Source of the DNA: Talpa occidentalis
Lineage: Eukaryota > Chordata > Mammalia > Eulipotyphla > Talpidae
Reading direction: 5' to 3'
DNA: 64,000 bases
NCBI RefSeq assembly: GCF_014898055.3
Contig: NW_023605194.1
Location: 61,791,361-61,855,360 of the forward strand
The position numbers and the translations under genes were made by a program. The notes under the pieces were generated by a model. It did no database searches and was not told where the DNA came from. It saw only the letters and a program-made list of their open reading frames with translations. Numbering within the stretch: position 1 is the first letter of the stretch; the number at the start of each line of letters is the position of its first letter. Below are positions 36,791 to 50,479 of the stretch, one piece after another.

Positions 36791-36912
36791 GCCCATTTTC
36801 AGAAATGGTTACTTATATAGTGAATCTCCCCCAAAACACTAAAATGTACATTTTTAATGGACAGATTATATAGTATGTTAATCAAATCTCAAAGTGGTTT
36901 TAAAAAAAAGTT
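36791..36912 (+). repeat. old L1 3'UTR, right part and tail
   Basis: AAAACACTAAAATGTACATT, TTTAATGGACAGATTATATA and GTTAATCAAATCTCAAAGTG followed by poly(A): the end of the element that begins at 36250. Confidence 0.7.
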
Positions 36913-36914
36913 GT

Positions 36915-37182
36915 TGGACCTCCCCTGGTGGCACAGGCGGTTGAGCACAGTGCTGTGAAGCTGTCCACAGCCTCTGCAGTGCCGGTTCGATCCCGGCCGG
37001 CCGGCAAGGGTCCCACATGGCGTGGCAGACCTCTCCTGTCTCACCCGCTGCTCCCCTAGCAGTGTATTTTATCAGTCTGCCTGTTCTGTTCCCCGCTCTG
37101 TCTCTGGTGAATTCTCTCACCCTCCTGCACATCTGGACTGTACCCCGGTTGTTGTATAAATAAATAAATTTTTTAAAAAAAA
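36915..37182 (+). mobile_element. tRNA-derived SINE, intermediate type
   Basis: TGGACCTCCCCTGGTGGCAC start; B box GGTTCGATCCCGGCC; tail TATAAATAAATAAATTTTTT. Inserted at the poly(A) of the old L1. Confidence 0.93.
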
Positions 37183-37382
37183 GGGTTTTTGGTTTTTTTT
37201 TTTTTTTAAAAGAGAGAAGCCAGTTAAGAGATGCACCACCAAGTCCCAAGGAAAGAAAGGAGACCCATATCTAAGAGTAATTCAAGATGATGTCCATTAG
37301 GGGATCACATAATCAAGACAAAATCAGAATGCAAAAGGTAAAAAAGGAAGGCAAACTGTGAGGTCAGGCTGATACTTTATGA

Positions 37383-37680
37383 TAGCAGTTCTTAAGCCTG
37401 ACTGCGTATTAGAATCATCTGTTTAAAGGGTGAATCATTTTTGAAAGTCTATTGCTCAGTTCCAGAAACCTCTAAGGTAAGGTTATAGTTTCTACAGTGT
37501 GGTCCTTAGAACAGCAACTTCAGTGAAACCTAGAAATTTCTAAGAAATACAAATTCTCTCCCCTTCCCACCCTCCACCTACCCTCTGCCTTTGTACCAGA
37601 AACTCCAAGGGCGTGGGACAGTAATCTGTATTTTAATAAGCCTTCCAAGTAATTCAGATGAATGCATCTCTCATACAGGA
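37383..37680 (+). repeat. two adjacent MER5-type relics
   Basis: 37383-37480 (CAGTTCTTAAGCCTGACTGC, GTATTAGAATCATCTG) and 37498-37680 (TGTGGTCCTTAGAACAGC, ATCTGTATTTTAATAAGCCT, CCAAGTAATTCAGATG) resemble MER5A/B hAT-Charlie elements. They could be one rearranged copy. Confidence 0.65.
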
Positions 37681-37950
37681 TTCCACAAAATAACAGCAGC
37701 AACAGATCCACTGGAGACAGGCTAGACATTCTGTATTCACCCAAACCCTTTGCTGTGAACATGGTATGGTATACCATTTCAACCTTTTTTATATTTCAGG
37801 CTATCCCCAAGCAATTCTTTTCATTGCGATTAAAGGAAACAAGATCTAACTTTTAGCTACATTGTTTCTAGACCTGCAAAGGTGTTGAAACAGATGTTTC
37901 AGATATTTTAGAATTTAATGGAAAGTGTTCCAATTTAAAAACCAAGTGTA

Positions 37951-38216
37951 GGGCCTCCCTGCTGGTGCAAGGGGTTAAGACACAACCCACAAAGCTATAC
38001 ACAGCCACTGCAGCTCTACTTGGATCCCCAGCCAGGGAGCTGTCCACATGGTGCAGCAGACCTCTCCTGTCTTGCTCGCTGCTCCCCTCAGCAGTGTATT
38101 TTAGTCCTTCTGCCTGTTCGGCTCCCGCTCTTTCTCTGGTGAATTTCTCACCCTCCCGTGCCTCTGGCCTGTACTCCAGTGCTTGTATAAATAAATAAAT
38201 CTTTAAAAAAAAAAAA
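37951..38216 (+). mobile_element. tRNA-derived SINE, older type
   Basis: GGGCCTCCCTGCTGGTGCAA start, older-type head, AAATAAATAAATCTTT and poly(A). Confidence 0.93.
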
Positions 38217-38575
38217 GAATAGTTTAAAAAATTTAGAAATAAAAACTATGATGTGACAGGATCTCTAGCTTTTTGGCACAGTAATTGGCAGTAAGAAATG
38301 AAGAAAAAGAATGATGAACTTCAAAATGTGGGGTTAAAGTAATCACACAAAATGAACTACAGTGACTCAATTCCTGGGTTCCCGACTCACAATAGCTCTC
38401 CTTAATACCAGTCTCAAAGATTCTAGAAAATGGCGATTCTTTAAAAAAAATAGACACAGTGGCATACAAATTGGTTGACAAAGGAATTCACTTCATTAGA
38501 GGTACTTGCAACCAATCCAAAATGACAAGTATGGTGGAATGTATATGGAACTTTGAGTATATAAAAGTGGGCTCT

Positions 38576-38845
38576 GGGACCTCCCTGATGGCACAAAGGG
38601 TTAAATCTCAGCACTATGAAGCTATTTGCACCCACTGAAGCACCAGTTCATTCCCCAGCCAGGGAGCTAACCCACATGGCACAGTAGACCTCTCCAGTCT
38701 CACCTGCTGTTCCCCTCAGCAGTGCATTTCAGTCAGTCCTCCTGTTCTGCTCTCCATTCTGTCTCTGGTGAATCCCCTCACACACACACCCCCCACAACT
38801 CTGGCCTACACCCCAGATCTTGTATGCATAAATAATCTTTAAAAA
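38576..38845 (+). mobile_element. tRNA-derived SINE, older type
   Basis: GGGACCTCCCTGATGGCACA start; GCATAAATAATCTTTAAAAA tail; carries a short CACACACACC insertion before the CTCTGGCC segment. Confidence 0.92.
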
Positions 38846-39166
38846 TATATATTTCCTGGCCCTAATTCATATCTCTGTTCCCTTTATCTTTCATAGCTGA
38901 ATCTCCCTCTAACATTTAGTCCAGGAAATGTATCAGGCTTCTCACATATTTCTTTTGCTGTTCTCACATATTCCTTTTGCTGATACCGAAGTCCTGTACT
39001 CACTTCTGCATCCAAGTGGACTTAAGCACCAAGACCCACCCCCCCACCCCCCGCCCCGTTCACATGCCTATTATAAATTCTAATTTAGGTATTAGTATGT
39101 CCTCTTCTTATCCCCCTCGAAGCCCTCCCTTGGTACCCAGCATCTCTGGGAATAAAAGTGCAAATG

Positions 39167-40161
39167 CTAGTTTTTTTTAATATGTGCCATTCTCACTGGT
39201 GTAAGATGGTATCTCATTGTAGTTTTGATTTGCATTTCCCTGATTACAAGTGATGTTGAACATTTTTTCATATGCCTGTTGGCCATTTGCATTTCTTCTT
39301 CAGAGAAGTTTCTTTTTAGCTCTTCTGCCCATTTTTTGACTGAATTATTTTCTTTGTTTTTGTTGAGTTTCATCATTAAAAAAACTAGCAACAACAAATG
39401 TTGGCGAGGTTGTGGAGAAAAAGGAACTCTCCTGCACTGCTGGTGGGAGTGCAAACTGGTCCAACCACTATGGAGAGCTGTGTGGAGATTTCTTGACCTA
39501 CTAAAGATAGAGCTTTCATATGATCCAGCAATTCCACTCCTAGGTATTTACCCAAAGGACACAGAAACATCAATTCCAAAGAACACCTGCACCCCTATGT
39601 TTATAGCAGCACTGTTTACAATAGCTAAGCTTTGGAAACAACCCAAATGCCCAAAAATAGATGACTGGATCAAGAAGATGTGGTACATATACACAATGGA
39701 ATATTACTCAGCAATCAAAAAAGATAAACACATGCAGTTTGCAGCAACATGGACGGAGCTAGAAGGGATCATGCTCAGCGAAGTAAGTCAGAAAGAAAAA
39801 GAAAAATACCAGATGGTCTCACTCATAGCAGGAATTTAGAAAACCTAAATAAGAGACCAGGAAAAAACCTAATCAATACAAAGTAAAAATCAAAATCAAC
39901 AAGCAACTATAAACCAAAGATACACTATGGGGGTGGGGGGGAGGGGTGGGGAAAGGAAGGACTAGAGTCAAAATAAGGGGGGGGGTGCATTTGTATGGGG
40001 AATATAACCAAAATGAAAATGCATACATTGTGCAAAGATGAAAAAAGATATAAGAATTATATAAAATAAAATATTTAAATAAATAAATAAAATAATAAAC
40101 TGATCCAGAGAAAGAAAAAAATTAAAATAATTAAAATAATATTTTACTCTTTAATTAAAAA
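39167..40161 (+). mobile_element. twin-primed L1 (L1-D), 5' inverted
   Basis: 39167-39376 is ORF2 sequence in antisense; from about 39377 the element reads in sense to a poly(A)-like end near 40161. The two halves meet at the same ORF2 point and share about 13 bases (GCTAG followed by a T run, and its complement). Target-site duplication AAAAGTGCAAATG at 39154-39166 and 40162-40174. The sense part contains the ORF2 C-terminus (zinc-knuckle segment [15 protein letters not shown], ending near 39839) and a G-rich 3'UTR. About 1 kb in all. Confidence 0.95.
39376..39839 (+). pseudogene. L1-D ORF2 C-terminal fragment
   Basis: Open to the natural ORF2 end (SLIAGI-stop) but lacks endonuclease, reverse transcriptase and start. 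Reads CWRGC...HC..EC zinc-knuckle residues. Non-functional by truncation. Confidence 0.9.
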
Positions 40162-40279
40162 AAAAGTGCAAATGTCCACTATCTCCCACCTGTGCTGAGT
40201 CACAGTGAATGCCTATAGTTTTATCAGACGTTGCTGCTTATCTTAGGTATCCAACTCCTCACCCTTAAGAATGAATAGA

Positions 40280-40547
40280 GGGCTTCCCTGGTGGCACAAG
40301 GGGTTAAGCACTGCGCTATGAAGTAATCCACAGCCTCTGAGCACAAGTTTGATCCCCAGCCACCAGCGAGCAACGCACAAGTCACAGCAGACCTCTCCTG
40401 ACTCTCCCACTGCTTCCTTCAGCAGTGTATTTCAGTCTGTCTGCCTGTTGTGTTCCCCACTCTGTCTCTGAATTTTCTCATCTCCCACATCTCTGGCCTG
40501 TACCCCAGCTCTTGTATGCACAAATAATTAAAAAAAAATTAAAAAAA
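40280..40547 (+). mobile_element. tRNA-derived SINE, older type
   Basis: GGGCTTCCCTGGTGGCACAA start. Perfect target-site duplication AAGAATGAATAGA at 40267-40279 and 40548-40560. Confidence 0.96.
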
Positions 40548-40774
40548 AAGAATGAATAGAAGTTGTCCATTAGGAAAAATATTTGCATGTAAAGGGTACT
40601 TCTAAACTGGCCATTTGTAGATTACAGTCAATTTGAAGGAAAAGTTGGAAATCTGACCCTCCACACAAACCCATGCCACCACACATTTTATTTTTAAAAA
40701 CTAAACAAAGGTTAGTATGAAAAGAGAATAATGCTAAACTGATTGCAATATGTAAAGACTTAAAAGTAAAAATA

Positions 40775-41067
40775 GGCCTCCATGGTGGTGCAAGGGGTTA
40801 AGATGTAACCTATGAAGTTATGTGCAGCCACTGCAGCATGAGTTCAATCCCCGGCCAGGGAGCTACCCACACAGCACAGACCTCTCCTGACTCACCTGCT
40901 GCTCCCCTCAGCAGCAGTGTATTTCAGTCAGTCTGCCTGTTCTGTTGCCCACTCTGTCTCTGGTGAATCCTCTCACACAACCCCCTCCACACCTCTGGCC
41001 TGTACCCCAGTTCTTGTATGCATAAATAAAAAACTAAATCTTTTTAAAAAATAAATAAATAAATAAA
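40775..41067 (+). mobile_element. tRNA-derived SINE, older type
   Basis: GGCCTCCATGGTGGTGCAAG start; B-box region AGTTCAATCCCCGG; tail with repeated AAATAAAT. Confidence 0.93.
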
Positions 41068-43525
<2,458 letters not shown>

Positions 43526-43529
43526 AATT

Positions 43530-44215
43530 AAGGAAATGCAACCCAAAAGAGATTCCACTTTTACCCTTTTACATTGCTGGTAGGAATGCAAACTGGTCCA
43601 ACCACTATGGAAAGCTGTATGGAGGACGCTCACATTACTAAAAATGCATCTACCATATAATCCAGCAACTTTACTCCTAGGAATCTACCCAAAGGATGCA
43701 AAATCATTAATTCAAAAGGCAATCTGCACTCTTATGTTCAATTGCAGCACCATTTACAATAGCTAAGATAGGGAAACAATCTAAATGTTCAAAAACAGAT
43801 GACTGTATCAGGAAGATGTGGTATATATATACAATGGAATACTACTCAGTAATCAAAAATGATAAACTTATGCCATGCACAGCAACATGTATGGAGCTGG
43901 TGGGATTATGCTCAGTGAAATAAGTTAGAGAAAAAAGAAAAATATTGGATGGTTTCACTTATAGGAAGTATACTGAGAAAGCAAACAGAGGGGTAGGGGG
44001 AAAAAAGAGAGACAAAACTAGCAGGCAAACTATAAATCTGAGACATACAGCAGGGAAGGGGGAGAAAGAGGAATCAAAACAGGGGAGGGAAGAGCACAGA
44101 GACTATGGTGATGGTTCATAGGTGACTTAGTGGTAGGAAATTTATGGCGATTACACCTGAGAGGAGAAAGTGCACATTGTACAAAAATAAACAATGATGT
44201 AATAGATAGATAGAG
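43530..44215 (+). repeat. older L1 3' end in RNLS intron 3
   Basis: Sense to the plus strand, antisense to RNLS. ORF2 C-terminal codons (TAGGAATGCAAACTGGTCCA, AATCCAGCAACTTTACTCCT, GGTATATATATACAATGG) are followed by a 3'UTR with AAGGGGGAGAAAGAGG and the end TGTACAAAAATAAACAATGA. Frames are broken. Confidence 0.88.
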
Positions 44216-44289
44216 ACATATTTAATTTTATATATACACAAATATATATATTTAAATAATATATCTATATCTACAGAAATTTAATTTAA

Positions 44290-44760
44290 AAACAAAAACA
44301 AGAGATTCCATTTTTAACCTATCGCATTAGTAAAATCAAAAATTTCTGTAAAATCAAGATGTAGAAACAGACTTTCTCATTCATTATGACAGTAAGATAT
44401 TCTTTAAGATGAATAGGCGTCACAACTTAATTAAAAACATATACCCCATTTACCACATCTATTCTTCTTGGCCTTCAGGTACCTTACAAAATTATATCAG
44501 GGTTAAACAATGCAGCAATGTTGGTATTGCCAAAAGCAAAAACAATCCTTCACCATCAAACCACCTAAGTATTTACCAGAAAGTTAATAGCTAAATTATG
44601 GTACACAGCTGCTAAAAAAAAAACAGTACATCAAATTTTCTGATATAAATTACACAAAAGATATAAACCAAACAATGTGTAGAATAGTTTATGTAAAATA
44701 ATCCCTTATGTAGTATTTTTAAAAGAAAAGTATAAACACAAGTGTATAGATAAAAAGGAA
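44290..44760 (+). repeat. old HAL1/L1-like fragment
   Basis: AGAGATTCCATTTTTAACCT, AAATTATGGTACACAGCTG, TCTGATATAAATTACAC resemble the 3' region of HAL1/old L1. Strongly diverged. Confidence 0.5.
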
Positions 44761-44851
44761 CAACCCTGTAGATCAATAGAAAGATCTATGAACATTTTTC
44801 TGGAATCATACACTGGAAATTTATCAGCAATTAGGGAAAGAAAACTAAGGT

Positions 44852-45112
44852 GGGCCTCCCTGGTGGCACAAGGGGTTAAATCTCAGCGCTATGACGCTAT
44901 TGGCAGCCACTGCAGCATGAGTTTGATCCCAGACCAGGGAGCTAACCCACATGGCACAGCAGACCTCTTGCGTGTGGCCCGCTGCTCCCCTCAACAGTGT
45001 ATTTCAGTCAATCCCCCTGTTCTGTTCCCCACTCTGTCTCTGGTGAATCCTTTCACCCCCCACACCTTTGGCCTACACCCCAGCTCTTGTATGCATAAAT
45101 AGTTTTTTTTTT
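44852..45112 (+). mobile_element. tRNA-derived SINE, older type, in RNLS intron 3
   Basis: GGGCCTCCCTGGTGGCACAA start; tail GTATGCATAAATAG followed by T run. Lies about 0.4 kb from exon 3, opposite to the RNLS strand. Confidence 0.93.
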
Positions 45113-45217
45113 AAACTTAGCTTCTGGGTGATGAATAGAAAAATATCCGCCTTATTTTATAACTTTACAATACAATATTATGGGTATAACTTTTGTTTTT
45201 AAATGCTAATTTTTAAA

Positions 45218-45467
45218 TTTTTTTTTAAAGATTTATTTATTTATTTATACAAGCACTGGGTAGGTACAGTCAGAAGCGCGGGAGGGTGAGAGAATTCAAC
45301 AGAGCCAGAGCGGGGAGCAGAACAGGCAGAGTGATGAAATACACTGCTGAGGGGAGCAGCAGGCAAGGAAGGAGAGGTCTGTCGCGCCATGTAGGACCCT
45401 CGCTGGCTGGCCAGGGCCAGGGATTGAACCAGCACTGCAGAGGCTGCGGGGCCACCAGGGGAGGCCC
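45218..45467 (-). mobile_element. tRNA-derived SINE, younger type, head deletion
   Basis: Minus-strand copy ending CCACCAGGGGAGGCCC. About 30 bases of the tRNA head between B box and A box are missing (GAGGCTGCGG runs straight into GGCCACCAGG). Target-site duplication TTTAAATGCTAATTTT at about 45198 and 45468. It ends roughly 40 bases short of the donor side of RNLS exon 3 (45507). Confidence 0.93.
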
Positions 45468-45471
45468 TTTA

Positions 45472-45669
<198 letters not shown>

Positions 45670-45929
45670 TTAACAGAACTATATAATTAGCTTTAAAATA
45701 TCACATTCTCTTCCAATAACTTTTAGAGATGTCAATCCTACATAATACTAGAAATCTTCCTATAATCAACTCAATGTTTTGTGTAAAATAAAGCTTATAA
45801 ATCAGGTGAAGAACAGGAATGTTTGAGAATCCATACACCTTTTGCTGACATTAACTAAAGGCCTATTTTTCCATATATTTCAAAACTAAACTCTGAAGAC
45901 AAAAGGTAAAGGATTCCACAGACCAACAA

Positions 45930-46040
45930 AGTACTTCATACTTACTGAACCCTTTACTATGTACCTTATTATATCTCATACAATCTTCACAACCTTATGA
46001 GTCAGGTATTACAGTTTTCCCCACTTTCTCAGGTTAACCT
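45930..46040 (+). repeat. MIR relic in RNLS intron 2
   Basis: Forward MIR order: CATACTTACTGAACCCTTTA, CTATGTACCTTATTATATC, CTCATACAATCTTCACAACC, TTATGAGTCAGGTATTACAG. Confidence 0.85.
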
Positions 46041-46178
46041 TACACTGCTAATACCATCGAAAATGATAATGACATAATAATTTCACTATATTATGAGGCA
46101 AAATTTAACCCTGTTGAAAGTGTATCATTTTACACCATACAATCAGTGATACTGATTCCAATCCTTTCAACTAACTCA

Positions 46179-46319
<141 letters not shown>

Positions 46320-46900
46320 TCAGAATTAAACTTTTATAATTAATGCTATTCATCCAAACAGATTACTTTACATAAGTATAAGAAAACTTTTTTCTTAAGT
46401 TGAGGGTTTTGTCATTTAACACTGCCAGACAATAGTTAACAGAGATCATTTGTTCATTGATGGTGAGACATGAAGAGTCATGAACGATGCAGCAGGGTCC
46501 AGCACTGTGCCTGGGACACACGCTTACTAATCTAAATTAAAAAAAAAAAAAATGAATGGATAAGATAAAACAAAATGTTGAATGAAATAGCAAGTTGAAT
46601 AAATCAACAAATGCTCTTTCACTCTTAAAAGTCAGGTTTCATTACAATAAGGACTCAGTAAACTTGATCTTCAGAAAACCTTGATATAGGGGCACTTTGA
46701 GATTCTCATAATCTGGAGAAAGTTGCAAAGGCCTCTCAGGTTAAGACAAAAATCCATTTATTAGTGACAGCAGTCGGCCCAAACACTGTTAAGGTCTGCT
46801 TCCCAGACCACCCACCCGGGCGCCTCCAAGCATTTTTGCCGCGCGCCCAGCGCTGCCTAGTCACCCCTTTGCAGGCCTCTTCCGGGTACGGGCTTCTCCC

Positions 46901-46910
46901 GTCACGTGAC
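46901..46910. promoter_or_regulatory. palindromic E-box GTCACGTGAC in RNLS intron 1
   Basis: A perfect 10-bp palindrome with the CACGTG core, the extended form preferred by USF and MiT/TFE factors. It lies about 150 bases into intron 1 within the CpG island. An ETS-like CTTCCGGG is 20 bases away (about 46879). Confidence 0.6.
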
Positions 46911-47005
46911 GAGGCGCGCCCCGCGCAGGCCGCAGCTGGGCCAAGCGGAGCCATGAGGCTGCATTTACTTCACAGACTTTAGCAGGAGGGGTCCACGCCG
47001 CCTCA

Positions 47006-47350
<345 letters not shown>

Positions 47351-47524
47351 TCAGCCCTCAAGAACGTAAATCCTAGCGGTGGGAGAACTTGGGCTTGCCC
47401 CTGGGGATGAAGGCCCGGAGCCCCCCGCAAAGAGAATTTGGCGCCGTCAGATAAAAAGCAAACGGGGCGACCTCTCCCCTGTTAAAGCCTGGAAATCGGG
47501 TCGATTACAATGTGAAAACCTGCC

Positions 47525-47736
47525 TTGCCAGAGGATTCTTTTTTATTACAGTGGAATTTTAGCCTGATTTAACCACCAGGGTAAATATCCAGGACTGTTG
47601 GGGACTTTGCTTTATAATATCCTAAGTTTGAAAGTGAGGGAGACCTGGAACAGAACAGCGATGCCAGAGCAAGCCTACTTCCAATACCCTAATGCTTCCT
47701 AAACCCATAATGGAAAAAAATGGGGGGAATCAAAAG
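47525..47736 (+). repeat. 213-bp dispersed direct repeat, copy 1
   Basis: Begins TTGCCAGAGGATTC and ends GGGGGGAATCAAAA. It is about nine-tenths identical by eye to 49578-49790, with shared internal phrases CCAGGGTAAATATCCAGGAC and AAAGTGAGGGAGACCTGGAA. It lies next to the CpG island. No coding frame or transposon tail is seen. Confidence 0.92.
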
Positions 47737-47739
47737 AGA

Positions 47740-48172
47740 TTTTTCTTAAAATAGCCCTCAAACTTTGTGTAAATTGTGTGGCCTTTTTCAAGCCCGACTG
47801 ATTTCTCCATCCTAGAAATAAACACAATAATGTATACGTTACAAATTTGTTAAGATAGAAATTATTTGATTTACCAGAAAAATTTATATCGTTCATCTTG
47901 TCAGTAAGTATAGTTCCATGATCAGAACATATTTCAAACACTCCAAGGGATATAAAGATGAACAAGGATTCATTTTCCTCTGGACTTTTTCTTGGAAATT
48001 CTTGATAAATAAACAAAAATCAATGAAACATCGAAACTACTAAAAAATAAAGTTATATAGAATTGCAGAAAAATTCTTATCTAGAAAACTCTAGAGCAAC
48101 TAATCAGCTATCAGAACTAATAAGATAGTTGACAATGGTAGCCAGTTATAATGAAAACATTTCCAAATTGGA
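47740..48172. other. intergenic sequence
   Basis: AT-rich, no gene or named repeat. Confidence 0.4.
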
Positions 48173-48302
48173 AATTTGACGCACAATTTTTACATGAAGT
48201 AAAATTTAAAATTTAGATATATGAAATACTAATCCATCAACAATTTGACGCACAATTTTTACATGAAGTAAAATTGTTGATGGATTAATATTTCATATAT
48301 CT
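48173..48302. repeat. interleaved 34-bp direct and 32-bp inverted repeat
   Basis: A 34-bp segment (AATTTGACGCACAATTTTTA, then CATGAAGTAAAATT) is repeated exactly at 48173-48206 and 48242-48275. A 32-bp arm at 48215-48246 (AGATATATGAAATAC...CAATTT) is present as its reverse complement at 48271-48302 with one mismatch. The arms flank a 24-base loop, so a stable hairpin is possible. Confidence 0.97.
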
Positions 48303-48559
48303 AGTAAAAGAAAAGAACTAAAAGAAATTATAGATAAATATATATCGTCTATGAAGGCATTTGTAAGAATAAAAATAAAAAGAACTGAATATGAAATCAT
48401 TTACATCTTGCATGAAATACCAAGACAAAATACAAATAATCAAGGAATTTTGGGAATAGTTACAAAAGATGAAAGTTTAATATTTCTACTATATAAAATC
48501 TTACATAGTTAAATGACAATTCAAAAGGATAATTTGCATTAGTTGAATAGAATTCTTAA

Positions 48560-49090
48560 ATAGAAAGAAATAGAAAATTCCAATAAATACACAAAAATAC
48601 AACTTTCTATTCAAACACAAATTAGAATGAGATGTTATTTTTTCTTTGTTGGGAATTTTAATGTTAAAGACCTACATTTGATAGGAATGCAACAAAACAC
48701 ACTTTAATGTATTACTGGTGGAAATGTAATGGACAAGTTTGCTGCAGTACAATTAATTATATAACATCGGAAACCTTAGAACTATGCCCTTTGAGGCATT
48801 CTAGGTCTCATTATTTTGGGATAAATACACATATATCCCAATGTTACTAAAAACATGGAAGTATATAATCTATAGAGGATTGACTAGACTTTACATACTT
48901 ATATAAAGCTAATAAAAGAACATAACTTTCACTCTATATGGATGTATAGTAAACTACTCACTCTAGAATGTTGAAAAACAGACAACAAAACTATAGTGAA
49001 ATCCCAAATTTTCCTAAACACACAAACACAAAGTATAAGAGAAATATGAGAGGAAACAGATGCACTTATATTTTTCTTTTAATTTCAAAT
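48560..49090 (+). repeat. old L1/HAL1-like fragment
   Basis: ATTACTGGTGGAAATGTAAT, TTGGGATAAATACACATATA, AACATGGAAGTATATAATC and CTATATGGATGTATAGTAAA resemble old L1/HAL1 sense sequence near the 3' end. Confidence 0.45.
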
Positions 49091-49577
49091 ATTTTATAAA
49101 GACCATGTGTTTGTAAACATTTATTTATTTGTTCTAAACAAAGTAATCCTAATATGCTAGCCAAATAGATCAATAAATCCCTGCCTTTAAGTTACTTTTA
49201 GTCTAAGAAATTTCTATGAAATTAGAAGATTAATGTGTTTCACAACCACATTTTAAATTAGCTGAACAGGGTGTTTAAGATCACAAATTTTAACAGTTAT
49301 CTGCTGCCAACATTTTACATATGTAAATATAGTCACTAAATTCAAGTGAGTTTCCTTAAGGTTACATCGTTCTTTCAATGAAGAGGCCAGATCAAGTCCA
49401 ATTTTACTATACTCATCATCTGTAGACATTTAGCATTTTGAAAGGTAATCACTAGCAGACTCATTACTTAATCATCAATCATTAGTTTGTAACTAAATTA
49501 TTACAATGGTTTTCTAACTATTCTTTCTACCCTAAGTCTCCTTTCTGCACTGAACTGCACTGAACTTCAACTTCAAC
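49091..49577. other. intergenic sequence
   Basis: AT-rich, no gene recognised. Ends with micro-duplications: CTGCACTGAA/CTGCACTGAA and TTCAAC/TTCAAC at about 49546-49577, next to repeat copy 2. Confidence 0.45.
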
Positions 49578-49790
49578 TTGCCAGAGAGTTCTTTTTTTAT
49601 TACAGCGGAGCTTTCGCCTGACTTAACTACCAGGGTAAATATCCAGGACTGTTGGGAACTTTGCTTTATAATTTCCTAAGTTTGAAAGTGAGGGAGACCT
49701 GGAAGATAACAGCGATGCCAGAGCAAGCCTATTTCCAATCCCCTAATGCCTCCTAATCCCATAATGGAAAAAAAATTGGGGGGAATCAAA
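49578..49790 (+). repeat. 213-bp dispersed direct repeat, copy 2
   Basis: Second copy of 47525-47736, about 2.05 kb away, same orientation. Differences are scattered substitutions and one-base length changes in A and T runs. Confidence 0.92.
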
Positions 49791-50117
49791 AAAACCTCTC
49801 GGTACATCTCAGTTTCACACAGAATCGAGTTAAACTGCTTGGCATAAAAAGTATTCGGTGATATTTACCCAACCTATGTTTACATTTTAACTTGGCAATC
49901 TTCATATATTGTGTGTCATAGCTAAATTGAATTATTTTCTGTTCCCTGAACACTCTTCAGATTTTCTACTTATCTGTGGAAGTGATCTTTGCATATGTTG
50001 TTCTGTGAGTACAGAGCACACTTTATTGACTTGTGTTCCCAGTAGTTGTGAATTTGCATAGTTCTTTATTCTGTTTGCTTTTTCCCTATTATCAACAGTA
50101 AAAAGTTATCCAGAATT

Positions 50118-50393
50118 GGGCCTCCCTGGTGGCACAAGGGGTTAAGCACAGCACTGAGAAGCTATACGCAGCCTCTGCAGCACGAGTTCAATCCCCGGCC
50201 GGCCAGGGAGCTACCCACATGGCACAGCAGACCTCTCCTAACTCGCCCACTGCTCCCTTCATCAGTGTATTTCATCAGTGTGCCTGTTCTACTCCCCACT
50301 CTGTCTCTGGTGAATCCTCTCACTCCCTGCACCTCTGGCCTATACCCCAGCTTTTGTATGCATAAAAATAAGTCTTTAAAATAAATTTAAAAA
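50118..50393 (+). mobile_element. tRNA-derived SINE, older type
   Basis: GGCCTCCCTGGTGGCACAAG start, B-box region GTTCAATCCCCGG. Perfect 17-bp target-site duplication AAAAGTTATCCAGAATT at 50101-50117 and 50394-50410. Confidence 0.97.
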
Positions 50394-50479
50394 AAAAGTT
50401 ATCCAGAATTTGGGGTTATTATGACCAAGGAATAAAGATAGTCATAGTGGCTTGTGATTTCTCTTTTCCTTAGTCTGTA

